Origin: Niveispirillum sp.
GTDB lineage: Bacteria; Pseudomonadota; Alphaproteobacteria; Azospirillales; Azospirillaceae
Direction of reading: 5' to 3'
NCBI RefSeq assembly: GCF_017996735.1
Contig: NZ_JAGOGJ010000004.1
Coordinates: forward strand, 62,001 to 126,000
DNA length: 64,000 nucleotides
Below are positions 18,393-27,249 of the stretch, piece by piece (position 1 is the first letter of the stretch; every line of letters begins with the position of its first letter). The position numbers and the translations under genes are program-made. The notes beneath the pieces were generated by a model, which was not told the origin of the DNA, ran no database searches, and saw only the letters and a list, made by a program, of their open reading frames with translations.

Positions 18393-20627
18393 TTAGAACC
18401 GGTACTCGACCGTCGCCGTGACGGTGCGCGGCGGACCGTAATAGCCGATGACGCTGTCGGCAAAGGTGGCGCCGGGGAAGTTGTAGCCACCGACGCGGTA
18501 CTTCTTGTTGCCCAGGTTCTTGCCATGCACGCCCACCGACCAATTGTCGCTGGCGGCCGTCCAGACGGCGGACAGGTCGTACAGCGTGTAGCCATCCTGA
18601 TCCAGGGCGGCGTTCCGGAACTCGAACATGGAGAAGGCGCTGCGGTGTGCGGCGTTGCCGGTCAGGGTGATGATGCCGGCATCACCTAGGTCGCGGGTAT
18701 AGGTCAGGCCGAAATTCGCCGTCCATTTCGGCGTGTTCTGGAACACAGCCGTGTTGGCGATATTGTCGTATTGACGGGTGGTCAGGTTGTAACGCAGGAA
18801 CTCCTTGAATTCCGCGTCGATATAGCCAACGGCGAAATTGGCCGTCAGTTCGTCGGTGATGGCCAGCAAACCCTCGGCTTCCAGACCCTTGATGGTGGAG
18901 GAGCCGACATTGTCGACGAAGCTGGCGATGGTGGTGCCCGACGGGACCTGCGTCGTCACCTGCTGACCCTTATAGTCGGAATAGAAGGCGGCCAGGTTCA
19001 AGGTGGCGCGGCCATCCCAGAAGCGGGACTTGGAGCCGACTTCATACGTATCGACCAGTTCAGGATCATAGCCGTTGCGGGTATCCGGCGTCAGTATGAC
19101 GTCGCCGCGCATGTCGAAACCACCCGACTTGAAACCCCGTCCGTAGGAGGCGTAAAGCGTGAAGTCGCGGGTCGGCTCATAGGTCAGGCTGACGCGCGGG
19201 GTGAATTCGTCGAAGGTCCGCTGGTTTGTATAGTCGGAGCGGATCAGCGTGGGATTACGGGGCGTGCCGCCGAACAGCGGGCTGGTCAGGCCGGCATAGT
19301 TCACACGGTAGACCGTGCCCGTCTTCTTGTCGGACGTGTAACGCGCGCCGACCGACGCCTTCACCTGATCGGTCAACTCATAGCTGAAATCGGCAAAGGC
19401 CGCGTAGGACTTGGTGTCGACCGAACCGGAGGTCAGCGTGGTCAGGTTGGCCAGCCCGACGATGGTGTCGAACGCGCCCTCGGCATGGGCATCCATGTAA
19501 TAGAGGCCGGCGACACCCTTCAGCCGCTCGCCCTCATAGACAAGCTGCAACTCTTCGCTGAACTGATCGTCCTTGTAATAGGCCGGGATGTCCAGGATCT
19601 TGGCGGGCAGATTGTCGAAATCGATCACCGTGTCGGACCGGCCGTCACGATAGGCGGTGATGGATTTCACCATGACGCTGTCGGACACATTATACTCGAT
19701 GGTGCCGGATGCCCCCTGGTTCTTGACCTTCTGCTTGCCGGTCAGGCCGGCACGCGTGTCATAGACACTGTCCAGCACGGGGATGACCGGCGGGGTGGCG
19801 GCCGGGGTCGGCAGCAGGCGGTAACCATGGCGCGGGTTGCTGTCATCGACCGTCTTGTCGGCGGCGACGCGGATGAACAGGTCCTCGTTCGGCTTGAATT
19901 CCACCGACAGGCGGCCGGCCGACACGTCCTTGTCGTAATGTTCCTGGCCCGTGGTCAGGTTCTTGCCATAGCCGTCGCGGCGATACAGGGCGACCGCACC
20001 CGACACGCCCACATTCTCCGTCACGGGCGCGGAACCGGACAGGATCAGGTCGGTCTGCTTGTAGGAGCCGACCTGCACCTTGGCCTTCATGTGCGGTTCG
20101 TCATCGATACGCTTGGTCACATATTTGACGGCACCGCCGATCGTGTTGCGGCCATAGAGCGTTCCCTGCGGACCACGCAGCACCTCGATGCGCTCGATAT
20201 CGAAAATGTCCAGAACGGCACCCTGCGGGCGGGCGACATAAACATCGTCGACATAGAGGCCCACGCCGGGCTCAAAGCCCCAGAGCGGGTCCTGCTGGCC
20301 CACGCCGCGGATGAAGGCGATCAGGGTGGAGTTGGAGCCGCGTGCCACCTGCATGGTCAGGTTCGGCGTGGTCTTGGTCAGCGAGGTGATATCCGGCGTG
20401 CCCATATTTTCCAACTGCTCGGCCGAGAAGGCGGAGATGGAGACAGGCACATCCTGCAGGCTTTCCGCGCGGCGGCGGGCCGTCACGACGATTTCACCCA
20501 GCATGGCGCCTTCGCTGGCGGTCTCCTGGTTCTGGGTCTGCGCCAGGGCGGGCAGGGCGGCGAGGCTGGTCAGCGCGGTCCCGGCGCAGAGCAGGGCGGT
20601 GATGGAGGATTTTCCGAACGACTTCAT
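18393..20627 (-). CDS. TonB-dependent receptor
   Basis: About 744 residues from the ATG at 20627, with AAAGGGAGAATC upstream. Signal peptide ends in LAALPALA; a candidate TonB box lies in EIVVTARRRAESLQDVP. Plug domain (VGQQDPLWGFEPGVGLYVDDVY, LRGPQGTLYGRNTIGGAVKY) and a 22-strand barrel ending in VEYRF. This is the subtype common in Sphingomonas/Caulobacter-like catabolic clusters rather than a siderophore receptor. Neighbouring CoA ligase, hydratases and MFS transporter suggest an organic substrate. The alpha/beta hydrolase gene upstream ends 17 bp before this start. Confidence 0.93.
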   Translation of the reverse strand: MKSFGKSSITALLCAGTALTSLAALPALAQTQNQETASEGAMLGEIVVTARRRAESLQDVPVSISAFSAEQLENMGTPDITSLTKTTPNLTMQVARGSNSTLIAFIRGVGQQDPLWGFEPGVGLYVDDVYVARPQGAVLDIFDIERIEVLRGPQGTLYGRNTIGGAVKYVTKRIDDEPHMKAKVQVGSYKQTDLILSGSAPVTENVGVSGAVALYRRDGYGKNLTTGQEHYDKDVSAGRLSVEFKPNEDLFIRVAADKTVDDSNPRHGYRLLPTPAATPPVIPVLDSVYDTRAGLTGKQKVKNQGASGTIEYNVSDSVMVKSITAYRDGRSDTVIDFDNLPAKILDIPAYYKDDQFSEELQLVYEGERLKGVAGLYYMDAHAEGAFDTIVGLANLTTLTSGSVDTKSYAAFADFSYELTDQVKASVGARYTSDKKTGTVYRVNYAGLTSPLFGGTPRNPTLIRSDYTNQRTFDEFTPRVSLTYEPTRDFTLYASYGRGFKSGGFDMRGDVILTPDTRNGYDPELVDTYEVGSKSRFWDGRATLNLAAFYSDYKGQQVTTQVPSGTTIASFVDNVGSSTIKGLEAEGLLAITDELTANFAVGYIDAEFKEFLRYNLTTRQYDNIANTAVFQNTPKWTANFGLTYTRDLGDAGIITLTGNAAHRSAFSMFEFRNAALDQDGYTLYDLSAVWTAASDNWSVGVHGKNLGNKKYRVGGYNFPGATFADSVIGYYGPPRTVTATVEYRF

Positions 20628-20644
20628 GATTCTCCCTTTCATTT

Positions 20645-21526
20645 TCATTGAGCGCCGACGGGATGGGACCGTCCGGCACCGGTTGCATCGCCATCACCCG
20701 GCGGGGGCAGGGTGGCGGCGAAACGGGTCAAGGTACTGTTGAACGGGTCGGGTTCCTCCAGATGCGGGGCATGCCCCGACCGGTCGAACCCGATGGTGAT
20801 GGCGTGGGTCAGCAGGGCGGCCAGCGCCGCCGCCGTGTCCGGCGAATAAAGCCGCGACAGCTTTCCGTGCGTGACCAGCATGGGCAGGGACAACAGCGGC
20901 AAGCGGGACCGGAAATCCTGCGCCGTCAGCGAGAACCAGAGCTGGGCCATGGCGACGGGGTCGCTGGCCGCCACCTCCGCCTCTGCCCATTGGCGCAGGG
21001 CGGCCTGATCGGCCTCCCGCCCTTCCGCGAAGATGCGGCCGGCAACACGGGGGCCGACGGTGGACCAGTTGGCGATCATGGCGGCCGGCGTCTGCCGTGC
21101 CGACTTGGCCGCCGAACTGCCGCGCAGGCCCAGGTCCCAGTCATCGCCATTGATGACGCGTGGCGCCATGTCGATGCTGACCATGCCCGCCACGCGGGGG
21201 GCCAACCCGTCCAGCAGCGCCCGCCACAGCACCATGGCCCCCATGGACCAGCCGACGACCAGCAGGTCGGTCAGGTCCAGATGGGCGGCCAGTTCGGTGA
21301 CGTCGCGGGCCAGAAGATCGATGGAGAGATCACCCGCCGCAACCCGCGAGCGGCCATGGCCGCGCAGATCGACGCTGATCACCCGGAACCGGTCGGACAG
21401 ACCGTCCATCTGGGGACGGAAGAAGCCGGCATGCGTGGCCCAGCCATGGACCAGCAGCAGCGGCCGCCCGCTTCCCCTGTCATCATAGGCGATTTTCGCC
21501 TGATCGCTGGTGACCAGATACGGCAT
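20645..21526 (-). CDS. alpha/beta hydrolase
   Basis: About 293 residues from the ATG at 21526, chosen because the conserved fold begins immediately; in-frame starts up to 21598 exist. LLLVHGWATHAGF gives the oxyanion region, VVGWSMGAM the nucleophile elbow with Ser, and the catalytic His is in DRSGHAPHLEEPD. It resembles BioH/3-oxoadipate enol-lactonase-like hydrolases. The true substrate is probably an ester or lactone handled by this cluster. It is co-directional with and just upstream of the TonB receptor. Confidence 0.88.
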   Translation of the reverse strand: MPYLVTSDQAKIAYDDRGSGRPLLLVHGWATHAGFFRPQMDGLSDRFRVISVDLRGHGRSRVAAGDLSIDLLARDVTELAAHLDLTDLLVVGWSMGAMVLWRALLDGLAPRVAGMVSIDMAPRVINGDDWDLGLRGSSAAKSARQTPAAMIANWSTVGPRVAGRIFAEGREADQAALRQWAEAEVAASDPVAMAQLWFSLTAQDFRSRLPLLSLPMLVTHGKLSRLYSPDTAAALAALLTHAITIGFDRSGHAPHLEEPDPFNSTLTRFAATLPPPGDGDATGAGRSHPVGAQ

Positions 21527-21720
21527 GCGCCGGCACATCCCCTGGGGTAAAGCTTCCATCCCGCGCCGGTGTTGTTTATCCCGCCCTGGACCGATCATGC
21601 CGGTCGTGGAAGGCTGGGGTAGATGGGGATCGTTTCATCGATCTCCCGTCCGGCTTGCACCCATGCTTGCGGCAAATCGAAACCTGAGTCAATATTCAAG
21701 TTGCAGCCAGGGAGGAAATC

Positions 21721-22359
21721 ATGGGCAGCGAAGAGACGGCAACGTCCAAGGCCCCGCGTACCGAAAGAGGCAAGCGGACACTGCGCAAGCTGCTGGACGC
21801 GGCGGCGGCGGAGTTCGGGGAGCGCGGGTACCACGAGGCATCGATCAGCGGGATCACCCAGCGTGCCGGTGCCGCACTGGGCACCTTCTACACCTACTTC
21901 GACAGCAAGGAGCAGGTGTTCCGCGCACTGGTCGATGATATGGGCCACCTGACGCGCCAGCACATTGCCGAACGCGTGCCCGACAATGTCGACCGTCTGA
22001 CGGCCGAACGGCTGGGGCTTGAGGCCTTTATCGAGTTCGTGCGCGAACACAAGGACCTGTACCGCATCGTCATGGAGGCGCAGTTCGTCGCCGAGGATGC
22101 GTATCTGAATTATTACAAGGTCTTCGCTGCCGCCTATACCCGCAACCTGGCGCAGGCCGCCGAAAAGGGCGAGATCCGGCCGGGGCATGAGGAGGAACGC
22201 GCCTGGGCCCTGATTGGGATGAGCGTGTTCCTGGGCATGCGCTATGCGGTGTGGAGCAGCGACAAGACGGCCAAGGAAGTGGCCGCCGCTGCCGCAGAAC
22301 TGATCACCTTCGGCCTGTCGCCCCTGGCGCGCGGCGGGGGTCAGGGGGGTGGGTCATGA
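21721..22359 (+). CDS. TetR family transcriptional regulator
   Basis: 212 residues. The N-terminal HTH (about 18-64) reads KLLDAAAAEFGERGYHEASISGITQRAGAALGTFYTYFDSKEQVF, a standard TetR domain; the C-terminal part is the ligand-binding helical domain. Its stop overlaps the start of the acyl-CoA synthetase gene by four bases (ATGA). It probably controls this cluster in response to an acyl-CoA or aromatic effector. The palindrome at 25462 is one candidate operator. Confidence 0.93.
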   Translation: MGSEETATSKAPRTERGKRTLRKLLDAAAAEFGERGYHEASISGITQRAGAALGTFYTYFDSKEQVFRALVDDMGHLTRQHIAERVPDNVDRLTAERLGLEAFIEFVREHKDLYRIVMEAQFVAEDAYLNYYKVFAAAYTRNLAQAAEKGEIRPGHEEERAWALIGMSVFLGMRYAVWSSDKTAKEVAAAAAELITFGLSPLARGGGQGGGS

Positions 22360-23840
22360 TCCCCTGCATCTTCGACATCACGGCCAAACGCGCCGAACTG
22401 GGCGGTGTCGATATCGCCATGGAGGAGGTGGCGACGGGCCGCACCGTCACCTATGCCGCCCTGGATGACCGTGCGGCGCGGGCGGCCAGCCTGCTGGTGG
22501 CACTGGGTGTCAGCGAAGGCGACCGCGTCGCCATCCTGTGCCGCAACCGCATCGAATTCTTCGAGTTGCTGTTCGCCTGCGCCAAGATGGGGGCCATCCT
22601 GGTGCCGCTGAACTGGCGCATGCCGGCGGCGGAAATCCGGCCGCTTCTGGCCGATTGCACGCCCGGCCTGCTGATTTTCGGGGAAGAGGATGCAGGCACG
22701 GCCGCCGACCTGTCGGCCGATGTGCCGGTGCTGCTGGGGCTGGATACGGACTATGCGGCGCGGCGGGATGCCGGCCCGCGCCATCCGGGCCGCCGCCTGT
22801 GGCCGGCGGACGGTATCTGGTATCTGCTTTATACCTCGGGCACCACGGGCAAGCCCAAGGCCGTGATCTACACCTTCACCATGTCGATGGTGAACTATAT
22901 CAACATTTCCCAGCCCATCGGCCTGACGGGGCGGGACACGACCCTGAACTTCCTGCCGCTGTTCCATACGGCCGGCATCAATCTGCACACGCTGCCCACC
23001 CTGATCGTGGGTGGGCGCGTGCTGATCATGCCGGGATTTGACGCTGAACTGATGCTGGATCTGGTCGCCGCCGGGCGGATCGATGCCATATTCGGCGTGC
23101 CCGCCATCTATCAGATGCTGGCCATGCACCCACGCTTCGCCTCGGTCGACCTGACGCGTCTGCGGTCCTGGGGCTGTGGCGGGGCGCCGTTGCCGGACCT
23201 GCTGGTGCAGCGGTTCCTGGAACGCGGTGTGCGGGTCTGCAACGGCATGGGCATGACCGAGACAGGCCCCACCGCCTTCATCATGGACCCCAACCGCGTG
23301 GCGGAAAAGATCGGGTCGGTGGGCAAGCCGCAGGTCCTGTCCGGCGTGCGCATCGTGGGGCCGGACGGGGTGGATGTGCCGTCCGGCCAGGCCGGTGAAC
23401 TCTGGTTCGGCGGCCCCGGCATCACGCCCGGCTACTGGAACCGGCCCGACGCGACGGAGGCCGCCTTCTCCGCCGATGGCTGGCTGAAATCCGGCGATCT
23501 GGCCCGCTGTGATGCGGATGGCTTCTATTATGTCGTCGGACGCATCAAGGAGATGTTCATTTCCGGCGGGGAGAACGTGTACCCGGCGGAGGTGGAGAAT
23601 GTGCTGGCCCAGCACCCGGCCATCCTGGAGGCCGCCGTGGTCGGCGTGCCGGATGAAAAATGGGGGGAAGTGGGCCACGCCCATATCCTGCCCCGACCCG
23701 GCCATACGCTGCCGACACCCGATGAACTGATCCGTTACTGCCGCGACCGGCTGGCGCCGTTCAAAATCCCCAAAAGCTTCATTGCCGTCACCGATTTCCC
23801 GCGCACAGCCGCAGGCAAGGTGCAGAAGCACCGTCTTTGA
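22356..23840 (+). CDS. AMP-forming acyl-CoA synthetase
   Basis: 494 residues from the ATG at 22356. It activates a carboxylic acid to its CoA thioester with ATP. Motifs: P-loop YTSGTTGKPKAV, MGMTETGP, GWLKSGDLARCDADG, the hinge GRIKEMFISGGENVYPAEVE and the C-terminal catalytic Lys in RTAAGKVQKH. The substrate cannot be predicted. It is overlapped by the TetR gene and followed after 16 bp by two MaoC-like genes, a typical beta-oxidation-type set. Confidence 0.95.
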   Translation: MIPCIFDITAKRAELGGVDIAMEEVATGRTVTYAALDDRAARAASLLVALGVSEGDRVAILCRNRIEFFELLFACAKMGAILVPLNWRMPAAEIRPLLADCTPGLLIFGEEDAGTAADLSADVPVLLGLDTDYAARRDAGPRHPGRRLWPADGIWYLLYTSGTTGKPKAVIYTFTMSMVNYINISQPIGLTGRDTTLNFLPLFHTAGINLHTLPTLIVGGRVLIMPGFDAELMLDLVAAGRIDAIFGVPAIYQMLAMHPRFASVDLTRLRSWGCGGAPLPDLLVQRFLERGVRVCNGMGMTETGPTAFIMDPNRVAEKIGSVGKPQVLSGVRIVGPDGVDVPSGQAGELWFGGPGITPGYWNRPDATEAAFSADGWLKSGDLARCDADGFYYVVGRIKEMFISGGENVYPAEVENVLAQHPAILEAAVVGVPDEKWGEVGHAHILPRPGHTLPTPDELIRYCRDRLAPFKIPKSFIAVTDFPRTAAGKVQKHRL

Positions 23841-23856
23841 CAAAGATCGAGGTTCC

Positions 23857-24243
23857 ATGGCCCCGTCCCCTGACCATATCAGCATCGAACGCAGCCTGAC
23901 CCAGGCCGAATTCGATCTGTTCGCCCGCCTGTCGGGTGATGACAATCCCATCCATGTCGATCCGGACTTTTCCGCCCGTACCCGCTTTGGGCGGACGGTG
24001 GCGCACGGGCTGTATCTCTGCTCCATCCTGCGCGGGCTGGCGGGGCAGGTGCGGCCGGGAAGCCGGCAGCTTTCCAAGGATGTCCGCTTTCCCGCCCCGA
24101 CCTATACGGGGGAACCGATGCGGTTCTCTGCATCGGTGGAAACAGAGGCGGCGGGCGTGACCCGCATCGCGGTGAAGGCGGAGCGGGTGGCGGACGGCGT
24201 CGTCACCTGCGAGGGCATGTTCGAGATGGGAGCGGCGGCATGA
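23857..24243 (+). CDS. MaoC-like (R)-specific enoyl-CoA hydratase
   Basis: 128 residues from the ATG at 23857. The hydratase-2 signature FARLSGDDNPIHVDPDFSA, including the catalytic Asp and His, is complete, followed by FGRTVAHGLYLCSIL. The stop overlaps the next hot-dog gene by four bases (ATGA), suggesting that the two products pair. It likely hydrates an unsaturated acyl-CoA made from the substrate activated by the upstream ligase. Confidence 0.9.
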   Translation: MAPSPDHISIERSLTQAEFDLFARLSGDDNPIHVDPDFSARTRFGRTVAHGLYLCSILRGLAGQVRPGSRQLSKDVRFPAPTYTGEPMRFSASVETEAAGVTRIAVKAERVADGVVTCEGMFEMGAAA

Positions 24244-24611
24244 TCCGGCTGGGCGATGAAGCGACGGTGAGGCGTGCCTTCACGGAACAGGATCTGGCCG
24301 ATTATCTGTCGCTGGGCGGTGCGCCTCTGCCGGCGGGGGAAGTGCCGGAACCGCTGATCGGTGCCCTCTTCTCCTACCTGCTGGGCGTCAAGGTGCCGGG
24401 GCCGGGCACCAATTACCTGAAACAGCAGACGCGCTTCCTACGGTCCGTTCCGCTGGGTGGTGCGTTGACGGCACGGGTCGCCGTGACCCGCATCCGGGCG
24501 GACAAAAATCTGGTGGATCTGGAAACCACCTGCCACGGCCCCGACGGCACCCTGCTGGCCGAGGGGCGGGCGCTGGTCTATGTGGAGGATGTGGCCGACA
24601 AGGGGTGGTGA
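24240..24611 (+). CDS. MaoC/hot-dog-like partner protein
   Basis: 123 residues with a hot-dog pattern (PLIGALFSYLLGVKVPGPGTNYLKQQTRFLRSVPLGGALTARVAV) but without the Asp/His catalytic pair. It probably forms a heteromer with the preceding MaoC protein, as in two-component hydratases of steroid and acyl-CoA catabolism. Alternatively it is a structural or regulatory hot-dog protein. The start overlaps the upstream stop. Confidence 0.78.
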   Translation: MIRLGDEATVRRAFTEQDLADYLSLGGAPLPAGEVPEPLIGALFSYLLGVKVPGPGTNYLKQQTRFLRSVPLGGALTARVAVTRIRADKNLVDLETTCHGPDGTLLAEGRALVYVEDVADKGW

Positions 24612-24623
24612 GGGGCGAAACCC

Positions 24624-24660
24624 TTATCACTCGCCCACGAAGGTGGGAGGGTGAGGGCAA
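24624..24660. repeat. intergenic palindromic repeat (short form)
   Basis: The inverse of the core seen at 18293-18340 (CTCGCCCACGAAGGTGGGAGGGTGAGGG). It lies between the convergent MaoC-like gene and the aldolase gene and can fold as a hairpin, so it may also act as a terminator. Confidence 0.7.
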
Positions 24661-24667
24661 TCCCCCG

Positions 24668-25447
24668 TCAGTCCCTATACCCGGGCGACACCCGGTCCAG
24701 TTTGCGCAGCAGGGCCGGCCAGATCAGGTGGTTGGCCGCCGGGGCCACCGCCATGCGGCCCAGCGCCATGTTCTTGTCGATCACGCCTGGTTCGGTGTCG
24801 TAGAGCGGGCGGCCCGCCATGGACAGGGTCCGCACCTGCATGGTGCAGGCCCGCTCCAGGAAATACATGCGGGTAAAGGCCTCCGCCACCGTCGCGCCTA
24901 CGGTCAGGGTGCCATGGTTGCGCAGCAGCATGGTTGACTTCACCCCCAGATCCCGCTGCAGGCGCGGGATTTCCGCATGATCCAGCGCCACCCCTTCGTA
25001 ATCGTGATAGGCCAGATCGGCCAGCACCAGTTGCGCCGTCTGGTTCAGCGGCAGCAACCCGTCGGCCAGGGTGGCGACGGCCGTACCGTCGGGCGTGTGC
25101 AGATGCATGACGCAGCCGGCATCATCGCGCACCGCATGCACCGCCGAATGGATGGTGAAGCCGGCAGGGTTCACGGGATAGGGGCTGTCATCCAGCTTGT
25201 TGCCGTCCATGTCGATCCGGACAAGGGAGGAGGCCGTGATCTCCTCGAACAGCATTCCATAGGGATTGATCAGGAAATGATGGTCGGGGCCGGGCAGACG
25301 CGCAGAAATATGGGTGAAGACCAGATCATCCCAGCCATATAAGGCCGTCAGACGATACGCCGCCGCCAGGTCCCGGCGGATCGCCGCTTCGTCCTTCACC
25401 GCCGCGCCGGACACGGCGCCGCCGGCAATGGCCATCCTGTCACCCAT
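24668..25447 (-). CDS. class II aldolase/adducin family protein
   Basis: 259 residues from the ATG at 25447 with GGGAGGATGCC upstream. Zn-binding histidines are visible in VMHLHTPDG and LLRNHGTLTVG, with HTHISAR-like FTHISARLPG near the N-terminus. Class II aldolases split hydroxy-acids or sugar phosphates; the subgroup with this extended C-terminus is found in catabolic clusters and is often of unknown substrate. A 14-bp palindrome lies 15 bp upstream of the start. Confidence 0.88.
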   Translation of the reverse strand: MGDRMAIAGGAVSGAAVKDEAAIRRDLAAAYRLTALYGWDDLVFTHISARLPGPDHHFLINPYGMLFEEITASSLVRIDMDGNKLDDSPYPVNPAGFTIHSAVHAVRDDAGCVMHLHTPDGTAVATLADGLLPLNQTAQLVLADLAYHDYEGVALDHAEIPRLQRDLGVKSTMLLRNHGTLTVGATVAEAFTRMYFLERACTMQVRTLSMAGRPLYDTEPGVIDKNMALGRMAVAPAANHLIWPALLRKLDRVSPGYRD

Positions 25448-25461
25448 GGCATCCTCCCGTT

Positions 25462-25475
25462 CAAACATTTGTTTG
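25462..25475. promoter_or_regulatory. palindromic operator in front of the class II aldolase gene
   Basis: Perfect dyad CAAACA-TT-TGTTTG just upstream of the aldolase ribosome site. The size and symmetry suit a TetR-type repressor; the TetR gene at 21721 is the nearest candidate. Confidence 0.5.
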
Positions 25476-25913
25476 GGGGAGCATAGCGCGTCTCGCGCCG
25501 TGGCAATACAACACCAGAATAGTGGTATTTCATTTATTTTACAAAACCCCATTGACGACATGGGAATTAATCGACAATATCCGCGTCGATGGTGTTGAAC
25601 CCATCCGCGGGCATTTGACCTGACAGCTTGCGCCGCGTCACCAAACGCTAAAGCGCCACGAAGCCTCGTGGTGTCCAGACCAGAAGGAGACACCCGATGA
25701 CGACCTGTTGTCCCTGACCCGTCAGGACCCGCCAGCGGCGAAATCTGCGCCGCCCGGCCATGATCTTCGATAGCAACCAAGACCGGAACCGGCGCCACAG
25801 GGCGGCCGGCGCGGGGATAACCATGCCCGCGGAAGATTGCAAGGGATGCCGCGGGTCCTCCGCCCCCCCCTTCTTCCGGCTGAAAAAACCTTGAAAAAAT
25901 GAAGGGAAATCAC
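25476..25913. other. intergenic region upstream of the aldolase and porin genes
   Basis: 438 bp without a supportable gene. The part 25495-25590 is AT-rich and could hold promoters for both divergent genes. The remainder (25600-25880) is GC-rich and I see no clear operator, RNA gene or repeat in it. It is probably the long leader of the porin mRNA. Confidence 0.4.
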
Positions 25914-27167
25914 ATGACTTCGTTCCGTTCCGCGACCGCCGCCCTGTTGACGGGTGCTGCCATCGCCGCCTTTGCCCTGCCGGCATCCGCCCAGTCGGCG
26001 TCGGAAGTGGAGGCGCTGCGCGCCCAGGTGAAGGAACTGCTGACCCGTATCGAAAAGCTGGAAAAGGCCCCCAGCACGCCCGCCGGCCCGCCGGCCAGCA
26101 AGGATGCCCCCCTGGTCGCCGCCGACGCCTACAAGGCGCCGCAGATCACGCAGTCGGGCAATGCCAAGGTGAAGCTGACCCTGTCCGGTCAGGTCGGCCG
26201 TGTGGTCAGCCTGGTCGATGACGGGTTCGACAGCGACCTGATCCATGCCGACAACGCCACCGCCTCTTCCCGCATCCGTCTGGCCGGTCAGGCCAAGCTG
26301 GACGACAACTGGACGGCCGGCACGGATATCGAGCTGGAAACCTCGTCGGCCTCTTCCCGCAGCACGGGCATCGGCAGCGACGGCGGCAGCAATTTCTCCG
26401 TGAACGAGCGCAAGGTGGAATTCTGGATCCAGCATAAGCAGTTCGGCCGCCTTTGGGTGGGCCAGGGCGACACGGCCACCAACCAGACCTCCGAAGTCGA
26501 TCTGTCCGGCACCGTCACGCTGCTGGGCTATTCCGACGTCGGGCAGGCCTTCGGCGGCGTGGCCTTCCGCAACAAGGCGACCCGTGCCGCCGGCGCCACC
26601 GTCAACACCGCCTTCAACAACCTGGACGGCCTGCATCGCGAGGATCGCGTGCGCTATGACACGCCGACCTTCGGCGGCGGCTTCCAACTGTCGACCAGCG
26701 TGACCGAAGGGGGCGCCACCGACGGGGCCATCCGCTACAACGCCAAGATCGGTGATACGGAAGTGGCGGCCGCCATCGCCTATGCCGACAATGACAGCCG
26801 CACCGGCTTCGACACCCAGACCAACGGGTCCGTGTCGGTGAAGTTCGCCAGCGGCTTCAACGTGACGGCCGCCGCCGGCACCCGCGACCTGGGTCCGCGC
26901 GACAGCGACTTCTGGTACGGCAAGGTCGGCTATATCGCCAAGCTGACCCCGATCGGCGCCAGTTCCTTCTCTGTCGATTACTACAAGCAGCAGGACCTGA
27001 CCGTGGCCGGCGCCGATGCCAAGGCCATTGGTGCGGCCTTTGTCCAGACGGTCGATGCCTGGGCCGCCGACCTGTATCTGGGTGTGCGCAACCACACTTA
27101 TGACACGCCCACGGCCGACTTCAAGGATGTGTTCGGCGTGATCACCGGGGCCCGTATCCGCTTCTGA
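25914..27167 (+). CDS. outer-membrane porin
   Basis: 417 residues from the ATG at 25914 with GAAGGGA six bases upstream; an in-frame ATG at 25899 is less likely. Signal peptide ends in FALPASA. A coiled-coil segment (SASEVEALRAQVKELLTRIEKLEK) precedes the barrel, typical of Porin_4/alphaproteobacterial porins with a periplasmic stalk. The C-terminus ends in aromatic F (ARIRF). A terminator follows. Substrate preference is unknown, but its position inside the catabolic cluster is suggestive. Confidence 0.88.
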   Translation: MTSFRSATAALLTGAAIAAFALPASAQSASEVEALRAQVKELLTRIEKLEKAPSTPAGPPASKDAPLVAADAYKAPQITQSGNAKVKLTLSGQVGRVVSLVDDGFDSDLIHADNATASSRIRLAGQAKLDDNWTAGTDIELETSSASSRSTGIGSDGGSNFSVNERKVEFWIQHKQFGRLWVGQGDTATNQTSEVDLSGTVTLLGYSDVGQAFGGVAFRNKATRAAGATVNTAFNNLDGLHREDRVRYDTPTFGGGFQLSTSVTEGGATDGAIRYNAKIGDTEVAAAIAYADNDSRTGFDTQTNGSVSVKFASGFNVTAAAGTRDLGPRDSDFWYGKVGYIAKLTPIGASSFSVDYYKQQDLTVAGADAKAIGAAFVQTVDAWAADLYLGVRNHTYDTPTADFKDVFGVITGARIRF

Positions 27168-27180
27168 TGATCCGTCGGGG

Positions 27181-27218
27181 CGGGGCCGGTTCTCCCAATC
27201 ACCGGCCCCGTCTCTTTC
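27181..27218 (+). terminator. Rho-independent terminator after the porin gene
   Basis: A 10-bp stem, CGGGGCCGGT (27181-27190) with ACCGGCCCCG (27201-27210), followed by TCTCTTTCC. It lies 13 bp past the porin stop. Confidence 0.8.
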
Positions 27219-27249
27219 CTTCCACCCGCCTGATATCCGGAGACAGACC

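Noticed and set aside
25648..25986. Minus-strand 112-residue open frame upstream of the porin gene.
   Set aside because: Overlaps the porin signal peptide, has no ribosome site or recognisable domain.
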